A stretch of 64,000 nucleotides of DNA from Hymenobacter sp. BT559 (GTDB lineage: Bacteria; Bacteroidota; Bacteroidia; Cytophagales; Hymenobacteraceae), in assembly GCF_016427535.1 (NCBI RefSeq), contig NZ_JAELXV010000001.1:496001-560000 (forward strand), written 5' to 3'. Below, in pieces: positions 1 through 8,911 of the stretch. Each line of letters opens with the position of its first letter. Within the stretch, counting starts at the first letter, position 1. A program made the position numbers and the translations under genes. The notes beneath the pieces were generated by a model. The model was not told the origin of the DNA. It made no database searches and was given only the letters and a program-made list of their open reading frames with translations.

Positions 1-565
1 CGAGCGGTTGCCAATTACCGGGTTGCTGGGGTTGGAGTTGACATCCACCACCGGCGCAAAATTGATGTGCACCCCTAGAGCGCGCAGCTTGCGAGCCAGG
101 TCGCGCCCCATCTGGTACACCAGCTTGTCGTCGTCCATGGCGCCTAGGGTCATCTCCTTGGCAAAGTGCGTGGTCGAGTCGAGGCGCATGTCGAGGCCCC
201 ACTCGGCATCGGTGGCAATGAGCAGCGGCACTTTGGCGGCGGCCTGCAGGCGATTGGTAAGCAAGGCCTGGCGCTTAGGGCCGCCCTGCAAAAACATCAC
301 CCCACCAATATTCTGGTTGCGCACCAGCCGCTCGATGCGGTCGATGTGGGCCTTTTCGCGGTTAGAATAGGCCGCCACCATGAAAAACTGCCCTAGGCGC
401 TGGTCGGGCGTGAGCGAATTAAACACGCTATCAACCCATTGCTGCTCGGCGGGACCATTGGGCAGCGGGTCGGGCAGGGTAGTGCCCGGAGTAGAGAAAC
501 CCAGTAATAACCCGGTGATGCTCAGCAACAAGCCCAGAGAAAGTAGCCGGAAGTTGACGCGCATT
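1..565 (-). CDS. Glycoside hydrolase family 3, N-terminal part (partial)
   Basis: The gene runs off the left edge; 188 residues are visible from an ATG at 565. Residues 1-22 form a hydrophobic signal peptide, so the enzyme is exported. The mature part begins a GH3 TIM barrel: DAEWGLDMR at 119-127 and FAPVVDVNSNP at 169-179 are the conserved strands seen in NagZ-type beta-N-acetylhexosaminidases and related beta-glucosidases. The family removes terminal sugars, for NagZ from muropeptides. The catalytic Asp region and any C-terminal domain (in Bacteroidota often a serine hydrolase) lie outside the window, so the substrate cannot be fixed. It is divergent from mutL. Confidence 0.85.
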
Positions 566-613
566 AGCCCAGGTTGGGAGTAGTTAGAGGTAGAAAAGGC
601 GGCCTAGCAGACC

Positions 614-621
614 TACTTTTG
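614..621 (+). promoter_or_regulatory. Possible -7 element TACTTTTG
   Basis: The octamer matches the Bacteroidota -7 consensus TANNTTTG on the plus strand in the gap between the GH3 gene and mutL. It would give mutL a leader of about 180 nt, which is long, so it may not be the real mutL promoter. Confidence 0.3.
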
Positions 622-806
622 CCGGTAGCAGCTAGGCCGGAACCCCCGGCCCGCCGCAGCGGTTCCCTACTGGCCAGGGCCGGTGAGGAAGACAGCAAGC
701 GTGCTGGGTTAACTAGCAGCTGGCTACCCAAATTGGCCGCAAAGGTAGGCACGGATGCCGCTAGCAACCGTGCTAAATCGCCCCGGCGTACTGTATCCGT
801 TAGACC

Positions 807-2822
807 ATGCCCGATATTATTCAACTGCTGCCCGAGTACCTCGCCAACCAGATTGCGGCGGGCGAGGTGGTGCAGCGCCCGGCCTCGGTAGTAAAAGAGC
901 TGCTGGAAAACGCCGTCGATGCGGGCGCTACGTCGGTCCAACTCATTGTAAAAGAGGCGGGCAAGCAGCTCGTGCAGATAGTGGACAACGGCTCGGGCAT
1001 GTCGCCCACCGATGCCCGCATGAGCCTCGAGCGCCACGCCACCAGCAAGATTCGCTCGACTGAAGATTTATTTCGAATTCGTACCCTAGGGTTTCGGGGC
1101 GAGGCGCTGGCCAGCATTGCGGCTGTGGCGCAGGTCGAAATCCGCACTAAGCAGCGGGGTCAGGAAACCGGCACGCTGCTGCTCGTGGAGGGCTCGCAGG
1201 TGAGCAGCCAAGCCCCCACGGCCTGCCCTGATGGCACCAGCATTGCCGTTAAAAATTTGTTTTTTAACGTGCCTGCCCGCCGCAATTTTTTGAAGAGCAA
1301 CGCGGTAGAAATGCGCCACATCCTGGACGAGTTTCAGCACGTTGCCTTGGCCAACCCGCAAATTGCCTTTTCACTCTATCAAAACGACCTAGAAGTATTC
1401 AACCTGCCTGCTGGCAAGCTCAGCCAGCGCATTGTGGCGCTGCTGGGTAATAACTACAAGGAGCAACTGGCGGGTTGCGAAGAGGTGACGCCCTTTATCA
1501 CGGTGAAAGGCTACATCGGCAAGCCCGAGTCGGCGAAGAAGAGCCGGGGCGACCAGTTCTTTTTCGTCAACAATCGCTTTATCCGCTCGGCCTACCTCAA
1601 CCACGCCGTGCTGGCCGCCTACGAGGGCCTGCTGCCCAAAGACACGCATCCATTCTACGTGCTGTTTTTGGAGCTCGACCCCAAGACGATTGACATCAAC
1701 GTGCACCCCACGAAGACGGAAATTAAGTTTGAGGACGAGAAAACGGTATATGCCGTGGTGCGCGCTGCCGTGCGCCAGGCCCTAGGGCTGCATAGCCTCA
1801 CGCCCTCACTCGACTTTGAGGGCGATGTAAATTTCGCGCCCATCCGGCCGCTGCGCACCTCGGCGGGCAGCCCAGGCGCGGCGCCAGGTGCCAGCGGCAC
1901 CGCGTTGCCCAGCCCTACGCGCCACGTCGAGTTCAACCCCGATGCCCTGGCCGCGTCGGTGTCGGCTGCCGCCTCGCGCCAGGCTAGTAAGAGCCGTTCT
2001 GCAGATGCCTCCGAGCGCCAGCTGCCTCCTAGGCCTACTGAGCAGGCTAAGCGCGACCTAGAGGCCTTCTACCGCGAGCTGGGTCAGCCCGTGCGCCCCG
2101 ACAATGAGCCAGCGGCGCCCGCCGCCGCGGCACCTAGTCCCACCGAGCCCGCCCCAGCGCCGCTGCCCGAGCTGCCATTTCTACATCCTACGCCGCCAGC
2201 CCCCACACCGGCGCAGGCGCTTACGCAGGCCAGCAGTGGCGCGCACTCACCTAGGGCTACGCAGGTACTCACGCGCTACGTGCTGCTGCCCGTGAAGTCG
2301 GGCCTCATGCTCATCGACCAAGAGGCCGCCCGCGAGCGCATTCTCTATGAGCAGTACGCCGCCGGCCAAACTCGCAGCGGCGGGCACTCGCAGGCGCTGC
2401 TGTTTCCGCGGCCGCTCACGTTCTCGCCCTCCGATTTTGCCGTGCTCCAAGAGCTCACGCAGCCGCTGCACTTGCTAGGCTTTCGCTTCGCTGAATTTGG
2501 GCCGCTCACCATTGCCGTCGAGGCTGTGCCCACTGACTTGCCCGCCCAAGGCGAAAAGGAGCTGCTAGAGAGCCTCATCGAGCAGTTTCGCAGCGGTGCT
2601 GCCCCACTCAAAGTTGACCGCCGCGAGGCGCTGGCCCGCGCCTTGGCCCGGCGCGTAGCCCAGGCCACCAGCCAGCCCCGCCTGCCCGATGTCGAGCTTA
2701 GCGCGCTGGTCGATAAGCTCTTTGCCTGCCAGGTGCCCAACTACACCCCCGACGGCCGCCCCACCGTGGTACTCCTCGATGGGCAGCAATTAGCCGAGTT
2801 TTTTCGTAAGCCCGGCACGTAG
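807..2822 (+). CDS. mutL: DNA mismatch repair protein MutL
   Basis: This is the mismatch-repair coupling factor: a GHKL ATPase that links MutS to strand removal. The N-terminal ATPase is textbook: ELLENAVDAG at 31-40, DNGSGM at 60-65 and TLGFRGEA at 93-100. A Pro/Ala/Ser-rich linker (about 340-490) leads to the dimerisation domain. At about 503-514 the sequence DQEAARERILYE stands where endonuclease MutLs have DQHAxxERxxxE, so the metal-binding His is Glu. Near 644 TPDGRP replaces the usual CPHGRP. These changes suggest that the C-terminal nuclease is altered or lost. The length (671 aa) is normal. The ATG at 807 starts directly with the conserved N-terminal helix. It is a single gene with its own spacing to the rhomboids downstream. 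Confidence 0.97.
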   Translation: MPDIIQLLPEYLANQIAAGEVVQRPASVVKELLENAVDAGATSVQLIVKEAGKQLVQIVDNGSGMSPTDARMSLERHATSKIRSTEDLFRIRTLGFRGEALASIAAVAQVEIRTKQRGQETGTLLLVEGSQVSSQAPTACPDGTSIAVKNLFFNVPARRNFLKSNAVEMRHILDEFQHVALANPQIAFSLYQNDLEVFNLPAGKLSQRIVALLGNNYKEQLAGCEEVTPFITVKGYIGKPESAKKSRGDQFFFVNNRFIRSAYLNHAVLAAYEGLLPKDTHPFYVLFLELDPKTIDINVHPTKTEIKFEDEKTVYAVVRAAVRQALGLHSLTPSLDFEGDVNFAPIRPLRTSAGSPGAAPGASGTALPSPTRHVEFNPDALAASVSAAASRQASKSRSADASERQLPPRPTEQAKRDLEAFYRELGQPVRPDNEPAAPAAAAPSPTEPAPAPLPELPFLHPTPPAPTPAQALTQASSGAHSPRATQVLTRYVLLPVKSGLMLIDQEAARERILYEQYAAGQTRSGGHSQALLFPRPLTFSPSDFAVLQELTQPLHLLGFRFAEFGPLTIAVEAVPTDLPAQGEKELLESLIEQFRSGAAPLKVDRREALARALARRVAQATSQPRLPDVELSALVDKLFACQVPNYTPDGRPTVVLLDGQQLAEFFRKPGT

Positions 2823-2881
2823 CTGGCTTTTATAGCACGTTTCTTTCTCAACCCACTGGCTACTAGCGCGGTGTTTTACCT

Positions 2882-3679
2882 ATGTTCAATCTCACGCCTA
2901 CCGTGCGCAACCTGCTGTTCCTGAACATCGGGTGTTTCCTTGTCCAGCAGAATGTTCCAGCCTTACACCTTACGCAGCTGGGCAGCTTATACCCCTTCGG
3001 CTCGCCTTACCTCCAGCCGTGGCAGTTCCTGACTTATATGTTTCTGCACGGCAGCTGGGGGCATATTATATCCAATATGTTCGGCCTTATTTCGTTTGGC
3101 CCCATGCTGGAGCAGCGGTGGGGGGGCTCGCGTTTCCTGACGTTTTGGCTCATTTGCGGCCTAGGTGCTGGCGGCCTTTACCAAGGCGTGCGCTACTACG
3201 AAAACGCTAAAATGGAACAGGCTGCGGCCGAGTTTCACCGCCAGCCTACGGGTGGCGATTTTGCTGACTTCTTTCGCAATAATTTCCCGGAAGCGCACGG
3301 CTACGAGGCGCTGGCCCGCGGCTTGCAGCAAAATCCGCAAAATGCTGATTATATCGACGCTGCTAATAAAGCCGTTGATGGCGTAGTAGAGGAAGTGAAA
3401 AATTCGCCTTACGCTGGCATGCTGGGAGCATCAGGAGCATTGTTTGGTATCCTTTTCGCCTTTGCTTATCTGTTTCCGAACACCGAGTTATTCTTATTAT
3501 TCTTCCCCTTTCCCATCAAGGCTAAATATTTTGTTTTCTTTTACGCCGTGTATGAGTTGTATAAAGGCGTACACCGCACGCCCGGCGACAACGTAGCGCA
3601 CTATGCCCACCTAGGCGGCCTGCTCATCGGGTTTATTGTCCTTAAATTCTGGGAGCGGGGACGCCAGCAATTCTATTAA
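2882..3679 (+). CDS. Rhomboid family intramembrane serine protease (first copy)
   Basis: This 265-aa polytopic membrane protein belongs to the rhomboid family, which cleaves transmembrane segments in the bilayer. The catalytic Ser lies in GASGA (about residue 183) and the His in AHLGG (about 241). The HGSWGH motif near residue 58 marks the loop after the second membrane segment. A hydrophilic insertion of some 70 residues (roughly 105-175), rich in charged and aromatic residues, separates two membrane segments and is not part of the minimal fold. It lies 12 bp upstream of a second rhomboid gene, so the two are probably co-transcribed. The substrate is unknown. Confidence 0.92.
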   Translation: MFNLTPTVRNLLFLNIGCFLVQQNVPALHLTQLGSLYPFGSPYLQPWQFLTYMFLHGSWGHIISNMFGLISFGPMLEQRWGGSRFLTFWLICGLGAGGLYQGVRYYENAKMEQAAAEFHRQPTGGDFADFFRNNFPEAHGYEALARGLQQNPQNADYIDAANKAVDGVVEEVKNSPYAGMLGASGALFGILFAFAYLFPNTELFLLFFPFPIKAKYFVFFYAVYELYKGVHRTPGDNVAHYAHLGGLLIGFIVLKFWERGRQQFY

Positions 3680-3691
3680 ATCATCACGTTC

Positions 3692-4594
3692 ATGAGCTTA
3701 ACTCAGGATATCCGCGACGCCTTCTCGCGCCGCGATAATGCGCTCAACCAGCTCATTATCATTAATGCGCTGGTGTTCGCGGTGCTCATTATTCTGCGAG
3801 CAATTTTCTTTATTGCCCAGTCGAGTAGCTACCAGCTTGTTATGCGCCAGCTGGCCTTGCCCTCTGACTTCTACTCGCTACTGCGCCATCCCTGGACGCT
3901 GCTAACCTACGCCTTTGTGCACGAGGGTTTTCTGCATATCCTATTCAATATGCTGAACCTCTACTGGTTTGGACAGCTCATTCGCGAGTACCTAGGCGAC
4001 CGCCGCCTCGTGAGCCTCTATATTCTGGGGGCGCTAGTGGGAGCGGCCTTCTTTTTACTGGCCTACAATTTTATTCCGGCGTTGCAGCCCTTTGTAGGGC
4101 AGCCCGTTATCGGGGCATCGGCTTCCGTCACGGCTGTTATTGTAGCAGCTGCTACGCTACTGCCTGACTTCACCTTTATGCTTTTCATTATTGGTGCGGT
4201 CAAAATTAAGTGGATAGCCGTGGCCGTCGTGCTCATCTCGATAGCGGGTATCAACGGGGGCAATCCTGGTGGCGAAATCACCCACCTAGGGGGCGCACTT
4301 TTGGGATTTGTATTCATCAAACAGCTTAAGGCTGGGCGCGACATGGGTACCCCCGTTACAGCGGTCGGCAACTGGTTTAGTCGCTTGTTCAGCCAAGGCC
4401 CGAGCATGCGCGTGACGCACCGCCAACCGGTAACTACCGGCGCCCGCTCGGCTAGCAGCAGCTCTAAGAGCAGTGCCTCGGCCGTAGCTGGTCAAGATGA
4501 GATTGACTTGATTCTGGATAAGATTTCTCACTCTGGCTACGAAAGTCTGTCGAAAGACGAAAAGCAAAAGCTCTTTCGTGCCAGCCAGCAGTAA
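3692..4594 (+). CDS. Rhomboid family intramembrane serine protease (second copy)
   Basis: This is the second of two adjacent rhomboids, 300 aa. Catalytic Ser is in GASAS (about residue 142) and His in THLGG (about 197), each in a hydrophobic helix. The core has six predicted membrane segments. After residue 220 a soluble tail begins with a Ser/Arg-rich linker and ends in a conserved helical module (QDEIDLILDKISHSGYESLS) that is common at the C-terminus of Bacteroidota rhomboids. The paralogue upstream lacks this tail and has an internal insertion instead, so the copies are not redundant duplicates. A strong terminator follows 18 bp after the stop. Confidence 0.92.
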   Translation: MSLTQDIRDAFSRRDNALNQLIIINALVFAVLIILRAIFFIAQSSSYQLVMRQLALPSDFYSLLRHPWTLLTYAFVHEGFLHILFNMLNLYWFGQLIREYLGDRRLVSLYILGALVGAAFFLLAYNFIPALQPFVGQPVIGASASVTAVIVAAATLLPDFTFMLFIIGAVKIKWIAVAVVLISIAGINGGNPGGEITHLGGALLGFVFIKQLKAGRDMGTPVTAVGNWFSRLFSQGPSMRVTHRQPVTTGARSASSSSKSSASAVAGQDEIDLILDKISHSGYESLSKDEKQKLFRASQQ

Positions 4595-4611
4595 TAAGTA
4601 GCATACTTACT

Positions 4612-4648
4612 AAAAAGGCCAGCTATGCGTAATAGCTGGCCTTTTTAT
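4612..4648. terminator. Rho-independent terminator, bidirectional
   Basis: A perfect 9-bp stem (4617-4625 with 4633-4641) has an A-run on the left and a T-run on the right. It ends the rhomboid operon and can also serve the convergent gene at 4685-5092. Confidence 0.85.
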
Positions 4649-4684
4649 TTCTGCCTAGGTCAAGTGGAGGTTGCCAATGTAACT

Positions 4685-5092
4685 CTAGCGAGAGAGCTTG
4701 ATATTGTCGTGGGGCACTAGCAAACGGAGTACGGCAGGCATGGCGCCAGGCACGAGGCTAGCGGTTACCTCATCGTAGCCAGCGTAGCTGACCACTACAG
4801 CTACCGGGTCTGTAGTAGCGGGTACTACCAAGTGGAAGAACCCATCGGCATCGGTAACGGCGCGTAGGCTTTTGTTGCTTCTTACTTCCACTATCGCGCC
4901 CGGTAGCACACCCGTAGTGGTCTCCACTCGTCCAACCAACACAATGGTTTTTGCCCAGGCCGTAATGGCCGGGGTGGAGGCGGGAGCTATCGCTAAGAGA
5001 GGCAGAGACTGCTTGCTTGGCTGAGCCTGAACTTGGGTAGCGACCAAGACAGTCAACGAGAGCGATGCTAGCGAAAAAAAGGAACGGCGCAC
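4685..5092 (-). CDS. Secreted carboxypeptidase-regulatory-like domain protein
   Basis: This 135-aa exported protein starts at GTG (5092); residues 1-23 are a signal peptide ending in VQAQ. From about residue 50 the sequence follows the CarboxypepD_reg-like beta-sandwich: VLVGRVETTTGVLPGA, an EVRSNKS strand, TDADGFFHLVVPAT and VVSYAGYDE. In Bacteroidota this fold is usually the N-terminal plug extension of TonB receptors or a stand-alone surface module. Here nothing follows it, so it is a free-standing domain of unknown partner. It is convergent with the rhomboid operon and shares its terminator. Confidence 0.75.
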   Translation of the reverse strand: MRRSFFSLASLSLTVLVATQVQAQPSKQSLPLLAIAPASTPAITAWAKTIVLVGRVETTTGVLPGAIVEVRSNKSLRAVTDADGFFHLVVPATTDPVAVVVSYAGYDEVTASLVPGAMPAVLRLLVPHDNIKLSR

Positions 5093-5280
5093 TATAGCTT
5101 ACTGCTTTTGTAATTGGCTAATCCAAAATTGCACAACGATTAGCAGCTAATCGGCTCTTTTCGTTGAAGGAACCCTTTACCTATCTTAAACCTGCTCAAG
5201 ACTTAATAAACGTTTAAGCATTACTAACGTCGCCTAGGTGTCTTTTAACAGCAGCATAGGCGGCTCGACACTTTATTAAA

Positions 5281-5325
5281 ATAGAAAAAGGCCGGCTACC
5301 TCGCGGTAACCGGCCTTTTTCTATT
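5281..5325. terminator. Rho-independent terminator for clpC
   Basis: An 11-bp GC-rich stem with one mismatch and a TCGC loop is flanked by AAAAAG and CTTTTT runs, 13 bp beyond the clpC stop. Confidence 0.85.
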
Positions 5326-5337
5326 TACTCTATTCTA

Positions 5338-7956
5338 CTACTTAGCTTCGCCGCTCTCAGGCTCGGAGGGCGCCTCTTCGGGCCGCTCGTCGCTGGGCAG
5401 GTTTGGCTTTTCGTCGCTCTTGCTTACTACGAAGGTGAGCTCATCTTTGCCATCCTCGTGGTCGGCCGTGATGATGTCGCCGTGCAGTAGCTGCGCCTTC
5501 AGGATTTCCTCGGCAATCGGGTCTTCGATGTACTTCTGGATAGCCCGGTTCAGCGGACGAGCGCCGTACTTGGGGTCATAGCCTTTGTCGGCTACGAAGT
5601 CCTTGGCTTTCTCGGTTAGCTCTACTTTGTACCCTAAGGTGAGTACACGGTTGAGCAGCTTGCTGAGGCTGATGTCGATAATCTTGTGGATATCCTTCTT
5701 CTCGAGCGAGTTGAAGACAATGACGTCATCCAAGCGGTTCAAGAACTCGGGCGAGAAGGTCTTACGCAGGGCATTGGTGATGGTGCCTTTCGTAATCTCG
5801 TCCATGTTCTCCTGCCGGGCCTTGGTGCCGAAGCCGATGCCAGCACCGAAGTCAGCCAAGTCACGTGCCCCGATGTTTGAGGTCATGATGATGATGGTGT
5901 TCCGGAAGTCCACCTTACGACCTAGGCCGTCGGTCAGGATACCGTCGTCTAGCACTTGCAGCAGCAGGTTGTATACGTCGGGGTGCGCTTTCTCAATCTC
6001 GTCGAGCAGGATAACCGAGTACGGCTTGCGACGGATTTTCTCCGTTAGTTGACCGCCCTCTTCGTAACCCACGTAGCCGGGAGGCGCGCCAACTAGGCGC
6101 GATACGCTGAATTTCTCCATGTACTCCGACATGTCTACGCGAACAAGCGCGTCTTCCTTGTCGAATAGGTAGGTGGCGAGCACCTTGGCAAGCTCGGTCT
6201 TACCTACGCCGGTCGGGCCTAGGAACACGAACGAACCAATGGGCTTCTTGGGGTCTTTCAAGCCCACGCGGGTGCGCTGGATGGCTTTCACCAACTGCTT
6301 GATAGCCTTGTCCTGGCCGATAACCTTGCCTTGGAGCTCTTCGCCCATGCGGAGCAGCTTGTCGCCTTCGTTCTGGGCTACGCGGTTTACGGGGATGCCA
6401 GTCATCATGGCGATTACCTCGGCCACGTTTTCTTCTTTCACTGTGTAGCGCTTCTTCTTGGTCTCATCTTCCCACGACTTTTTGGCCGTGTCAAGTTGCT
6501 CCAATAGCTTCTTCTCAGTGTCGCGGAGCTTGGCAGCTTCCTCGTACTTCTGCGATTTTACCACGCGGTTTTTCTCGCCTTTGATATTCTCAATCTGCTC
6601 CTCGAGCTTGAGGATATCCTCGGGCACCACGATGTTGTTGATGTGCACGCGCGCACCAGCTTCGTCGAGGATGTCGATGGCTTTGTCCGGTAGGAAGCGG
6701 TCGCTCATGTAGCGGTCGCTCAGCTTCACGCACTGCTCAATTGCCTTGTCGGTGTACACCACGTGGTGGTGGTCCTGGTACTTGTCCTTGATGTTGTGCA
6801 GAATCTCGATAGTCTCCTCGGGCGTGGTGGGGTCCACCATTACCATCTGGAAACGACGGGCCAAGGCACCATCTTTCTCAATGTACTGGCGGTACTCGTC
6901 CAGCGTAGTAGCGCCGATGCATTGAATCTCGCCACGGGCCAGAGCCGGCTTGAACATGTTAGAAGCATCCAGCGAGCCAGAAGCACCGCCAGCGCCCACA
7001 ATGGTATGCAGCTCGTCGATGAACAGAATCACGTCGGGCGACTTCTCCAACTCGTTCATCACGGCTTTCATGCGCTCCTCAAACTGGCCGCGGTACTTGG
7101 TACCAGCCACCAGCGAAGCGAGGTCAAGTGTAACAACGCGCTTGTTGAAGAGCACGCGGCTTACTTTCTTCTGGATGATGCGTAGTGCGAGGCCCTCAGC
7201 GATAGCCGTTTTACCAACGCCGGGCTCACCAATCAGAATCGGGTTATTCTTTTTGCGGCGGCTCAGTACCTGGGCCACGCGCTCGATTTCTTTTTCGCGG
7301 CCCACGATGGGGTCGAGCTTATCTTCTTCAGCCAGCTTGGTGAGGTCGCGGCCGAAGTTGTCGAGCACCGGAGTGCGCGATTTTTCGCCGGGCTTCTTAG
7401 CCGCGCCAGCGTTGCCAGCACCGCCCTGCCCGCGGCCACCGGCCCCTTGGCCCTGGCCAAAGAGGCGGTCGTCATCGTCGTCGGTATCCGGGCCAGCTTT
7501 GGGGCTGGTGTTCGGTGCCGCGCCGTGATAATCAAGTGAGTCGCGCACGGTTTCGTAGTTCACGTTGAATTTGGAAAGAATTTGAGAAGAAATGTTGTCC
7601 TCATCGCGTAGAATCGAGAGGAGCAGGTGCTCGGTACCAATGATTTCCGACTTGAAAATCTTGGCTTCGAGGTAGGTGATTTTCAGCACCTTCTCGGTCT
7701 GCTTGGTCAGCGGAATCGAGCCAGTGATGCTGGTGCCTTGGGTGGCCGTGTTGCGCGTGGCTTGCTCAAGAGCAAACTTCAGCTCGTCGGTGGCCACGCC
7801 CAGCTTTTTGAGCAGCCCTAGGGCAGTGCCTTCGCCTTCACGAATCATCCCGAGCAGCAAGTGCTCGGTACCGATATAGTCGTGCCCCAGGCGGATGGCC
7901 TCTTCCCGGCTGAGGGAGATAACCTCCTTGACGCGGTTTGAAAATTTAGCTTCCAT
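5338..7956 (-). CDS. clpC: ATP-dependent Clp protease ATP-binding subunit ClpC
   Basis: This AAA+ unfoldase feeds substrates to ClpP in the cytoplasm. The 872 residues show the two-repeat Clp N domain (1-145), then a low-complexity Asp/Gly/Gln-rich linker (about 150-190) that is longer than in Firmicutes ClpC. AAA1 follows with Walker A GEPGVGKT (243-250) and Walker B FIDELH. A middle segment carries a UVR-like motif (KYEEAAKLRDTEKKL). AAA2 has GPTGVGKT, LLDEIEKAHPD and a C-terminal D2-small domain. The tail (about 840-872) is acidic and variable. The start codon ATG at 7956 matches the conserved MEAKFSNRVK opening. It is a single-gene unit with its own terminator. Confidence 0.98.
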   Translation of the reverse strand: MEAKFSNRVKEVISLSREEAIRLGHDYIGTEHLLLGMIREGEGTALGLLKKLGVATDELKFALEQATRNTATQGTSITGSIPLTKQTEKVLKITYLEAKIFKSEIIGTEHLLLSILRDEDNISSQILSKFNVNYETVRDSLDYHGAAPNTSPKAGPDTDDDDDRLFGQGQGAGGRGQGGAGNAGAAKKPGEKSRTPVLDNFGRDLTKLAEEDKLDPIVGREKEIERVAQVLSRRKKNNPILIGEPGVGKTAIAEGLALRIIQKKVSRVLFNKRVVTLDLASLVAGTKYRGQFEERMKAVMNELEKSPDVILFIDELHTIVGAGGASGSLDASNMFKPALARGEIQCIGATTLDEYRQYIEKDGALARRFQMVMVDPTTPEETIEILHNIKDKYQDHHHVVYTDKAIEQCVKLSDRYMSDRFLPDKAIDILDEAGARVHINNIVVPEDILKLEEQIENIKGEKNRVVKSQKYEEAAKLRDTEKKLLEQLDTAKKSWEDETKKKRYTVKEENVAEVIAMMTGIPVNRVAQNEGDKLLRMGEELQGKVIGQDKAIKQLVKAIQRTRVGLKDPKKPIGSFVFLGPTGVGKTELAKVLATYLFDKEDALVRVDMSEYMEKFSVSRLVGAPPGYVGYEEGGQLTEKIRRKPYSVILLDEIEKAHPDVYNLLLQVLDDGILTDGLGRKVDFRNTIIIMTSNIGARDLADFGAGIGFGTKARQENMDEITKGTITNALRKTFSPEFLNRLDDVIVFNSLEKKDIHKIIDISLSKLLNRVLTLGYKVELTEKAKDFVADKGYDPKYGARPLNRAIQKYIEDPIAEEILKAQLLHGDIITADHEDGKDELTFVVSKSDEKPNLPSDERPEEAPSEPESGEAK

Positions 7957-8169
7957 GCAAGCAAGATGATAGTATAAGCCGTATGTCTAACTTCTACCGG
8001 TATAGAGGTAAATAGTTACGTAATGCAGATACGGATTACTGCGATTGATAACTGGAAAACAAGCTGCTTGAGCCGAAGGTTCGGAAAGTGCGGGCTGGGT
8101 GAAAAAGTAGCTAAGCAGCTAAAGGCAAAAGCAATATGGCGCTTATTCCCTTACCAACCTAATTTCTGT

Positions 8170-8808
8170 TTAACTCAGCCACCTGCCTGCCGCTGGCCCC
8201 TGCATGAATAATAAATCCAGCACGCTAAGCCCTGGTACAAACCCGGGGCCAAACACCTGGGGGTAGGGCCGCTGCGACGTACTGTCAGGTTCGGCCGCCC
8301 TAGGTCCCGTTTTAGGTGTCAGTAAGTCGCGTAGGTCGGTAAGCGACGGGGTAGGAGAGGAGGGGCCGGCTGGCGCCAGGTACTCTGTAGTAAGCTCGAT
8401 GGCCAGCGGCCAGCGCAAGCAGCGAAGTAGCAGGTGTAGCATGGCCAGGTTCAGGTCCCAAAGCCGGGCGTGCTTTTGAGCGTATATATCCTGCAAATAA
8501 TCGGCGTAATACCCAAAGTAGGGCGAGGCATTGTAAGCCGTTTGCAACGTGCGAAAATGGCGGTGCGGCCAATTCTGGCGGTAGTCGATTTCTATTTCGC
8601 TGGTGCGAATTTTTTCGGAGCGGTTGCCATCGAGTACGGGCACCGTAAGGGGTTGCGGTCCTTGGGCCGTAAGCACGAGGCAGCGGTTGCGGTACGTTTG
8701 CTTATGATAGTGCTCGTGGGCGTCGAGTAAGAGCGCATCGGCACGAAGTAGCTGCTGAAAAAACGGGATGCTAGGCAGGTAGTGCAGCTCAGAAAGAACA
8801 ATGGACAT
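8170..8808 (-). CDS. WbqC-like family protein
   Basis: The 212-aa protein matches the WbqC-like family, found next to surface-polysaccharide and aminotransferase genes; its reaction is not established. Family features are the opening LSELHYLPSIPFF, HYHKQTYRNRC, the KIRTSEIEIDY segment, WPHRHFRTLQTAY with its conserved aromatic cluster, and the C-terminal LSVLDLLFMQGP. I take the ATG at 8808: it precedes the conserved start, and a TACCTTG promoter-like sequence lies only 5 bp upstream. An in-frame start 11 codons further upstream exists but would add a non-conserved tail. It is divergent from the secreted protein at 8912. Confidence 0.82.
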   Translation of the reverse strand: MSIVLSELHYLPSIPFFQQLLRADALLLDAHEHYHKQTYRNRCLVLTAQGPQPLTVPVLDGNRSEKIRTSEIEIDYRQNWPHRHFRTLQTAYNASPYFGYYADYLQDIYAQKHARLWDLNLAMLHLLLRCLRWPLAIELTTEYLAPAGPSSPTPSLTDLRDLLTPKTGPRAAEPDSTSQRPYPQVFGPGFVPGLSVLDLLFMQGPAAGRWLS

Positions 8809-8899
8809 GGCCGCAAGGTACCGTAGCACGGACTTTGCCAAGGCTTAGGCCAAACCAGCCACCTAGGGGCTGGCTACGGTGTTCGCCTCTTCATCGCCT

Positions 8900-8907
8900 T
8901 ATTTTTG
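8900..8907 (+). promoter_or_regulatory. -7 element TATTTTTG, leaderless start
   Basis: The match to TANNTTTG ends only four bases before the ATG at 8912. Transcription from it would begin at or next to the start codon, giving a leaderless mRNA. Confidence 0.6.
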
Positions 8908-8911
8908 CCCT

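Noticed and set aside
6950..7528. Long frame opposite clpC as a gene
   Set aside because: It is the complement of conserved ClpC coding sequence and has no own motifs.
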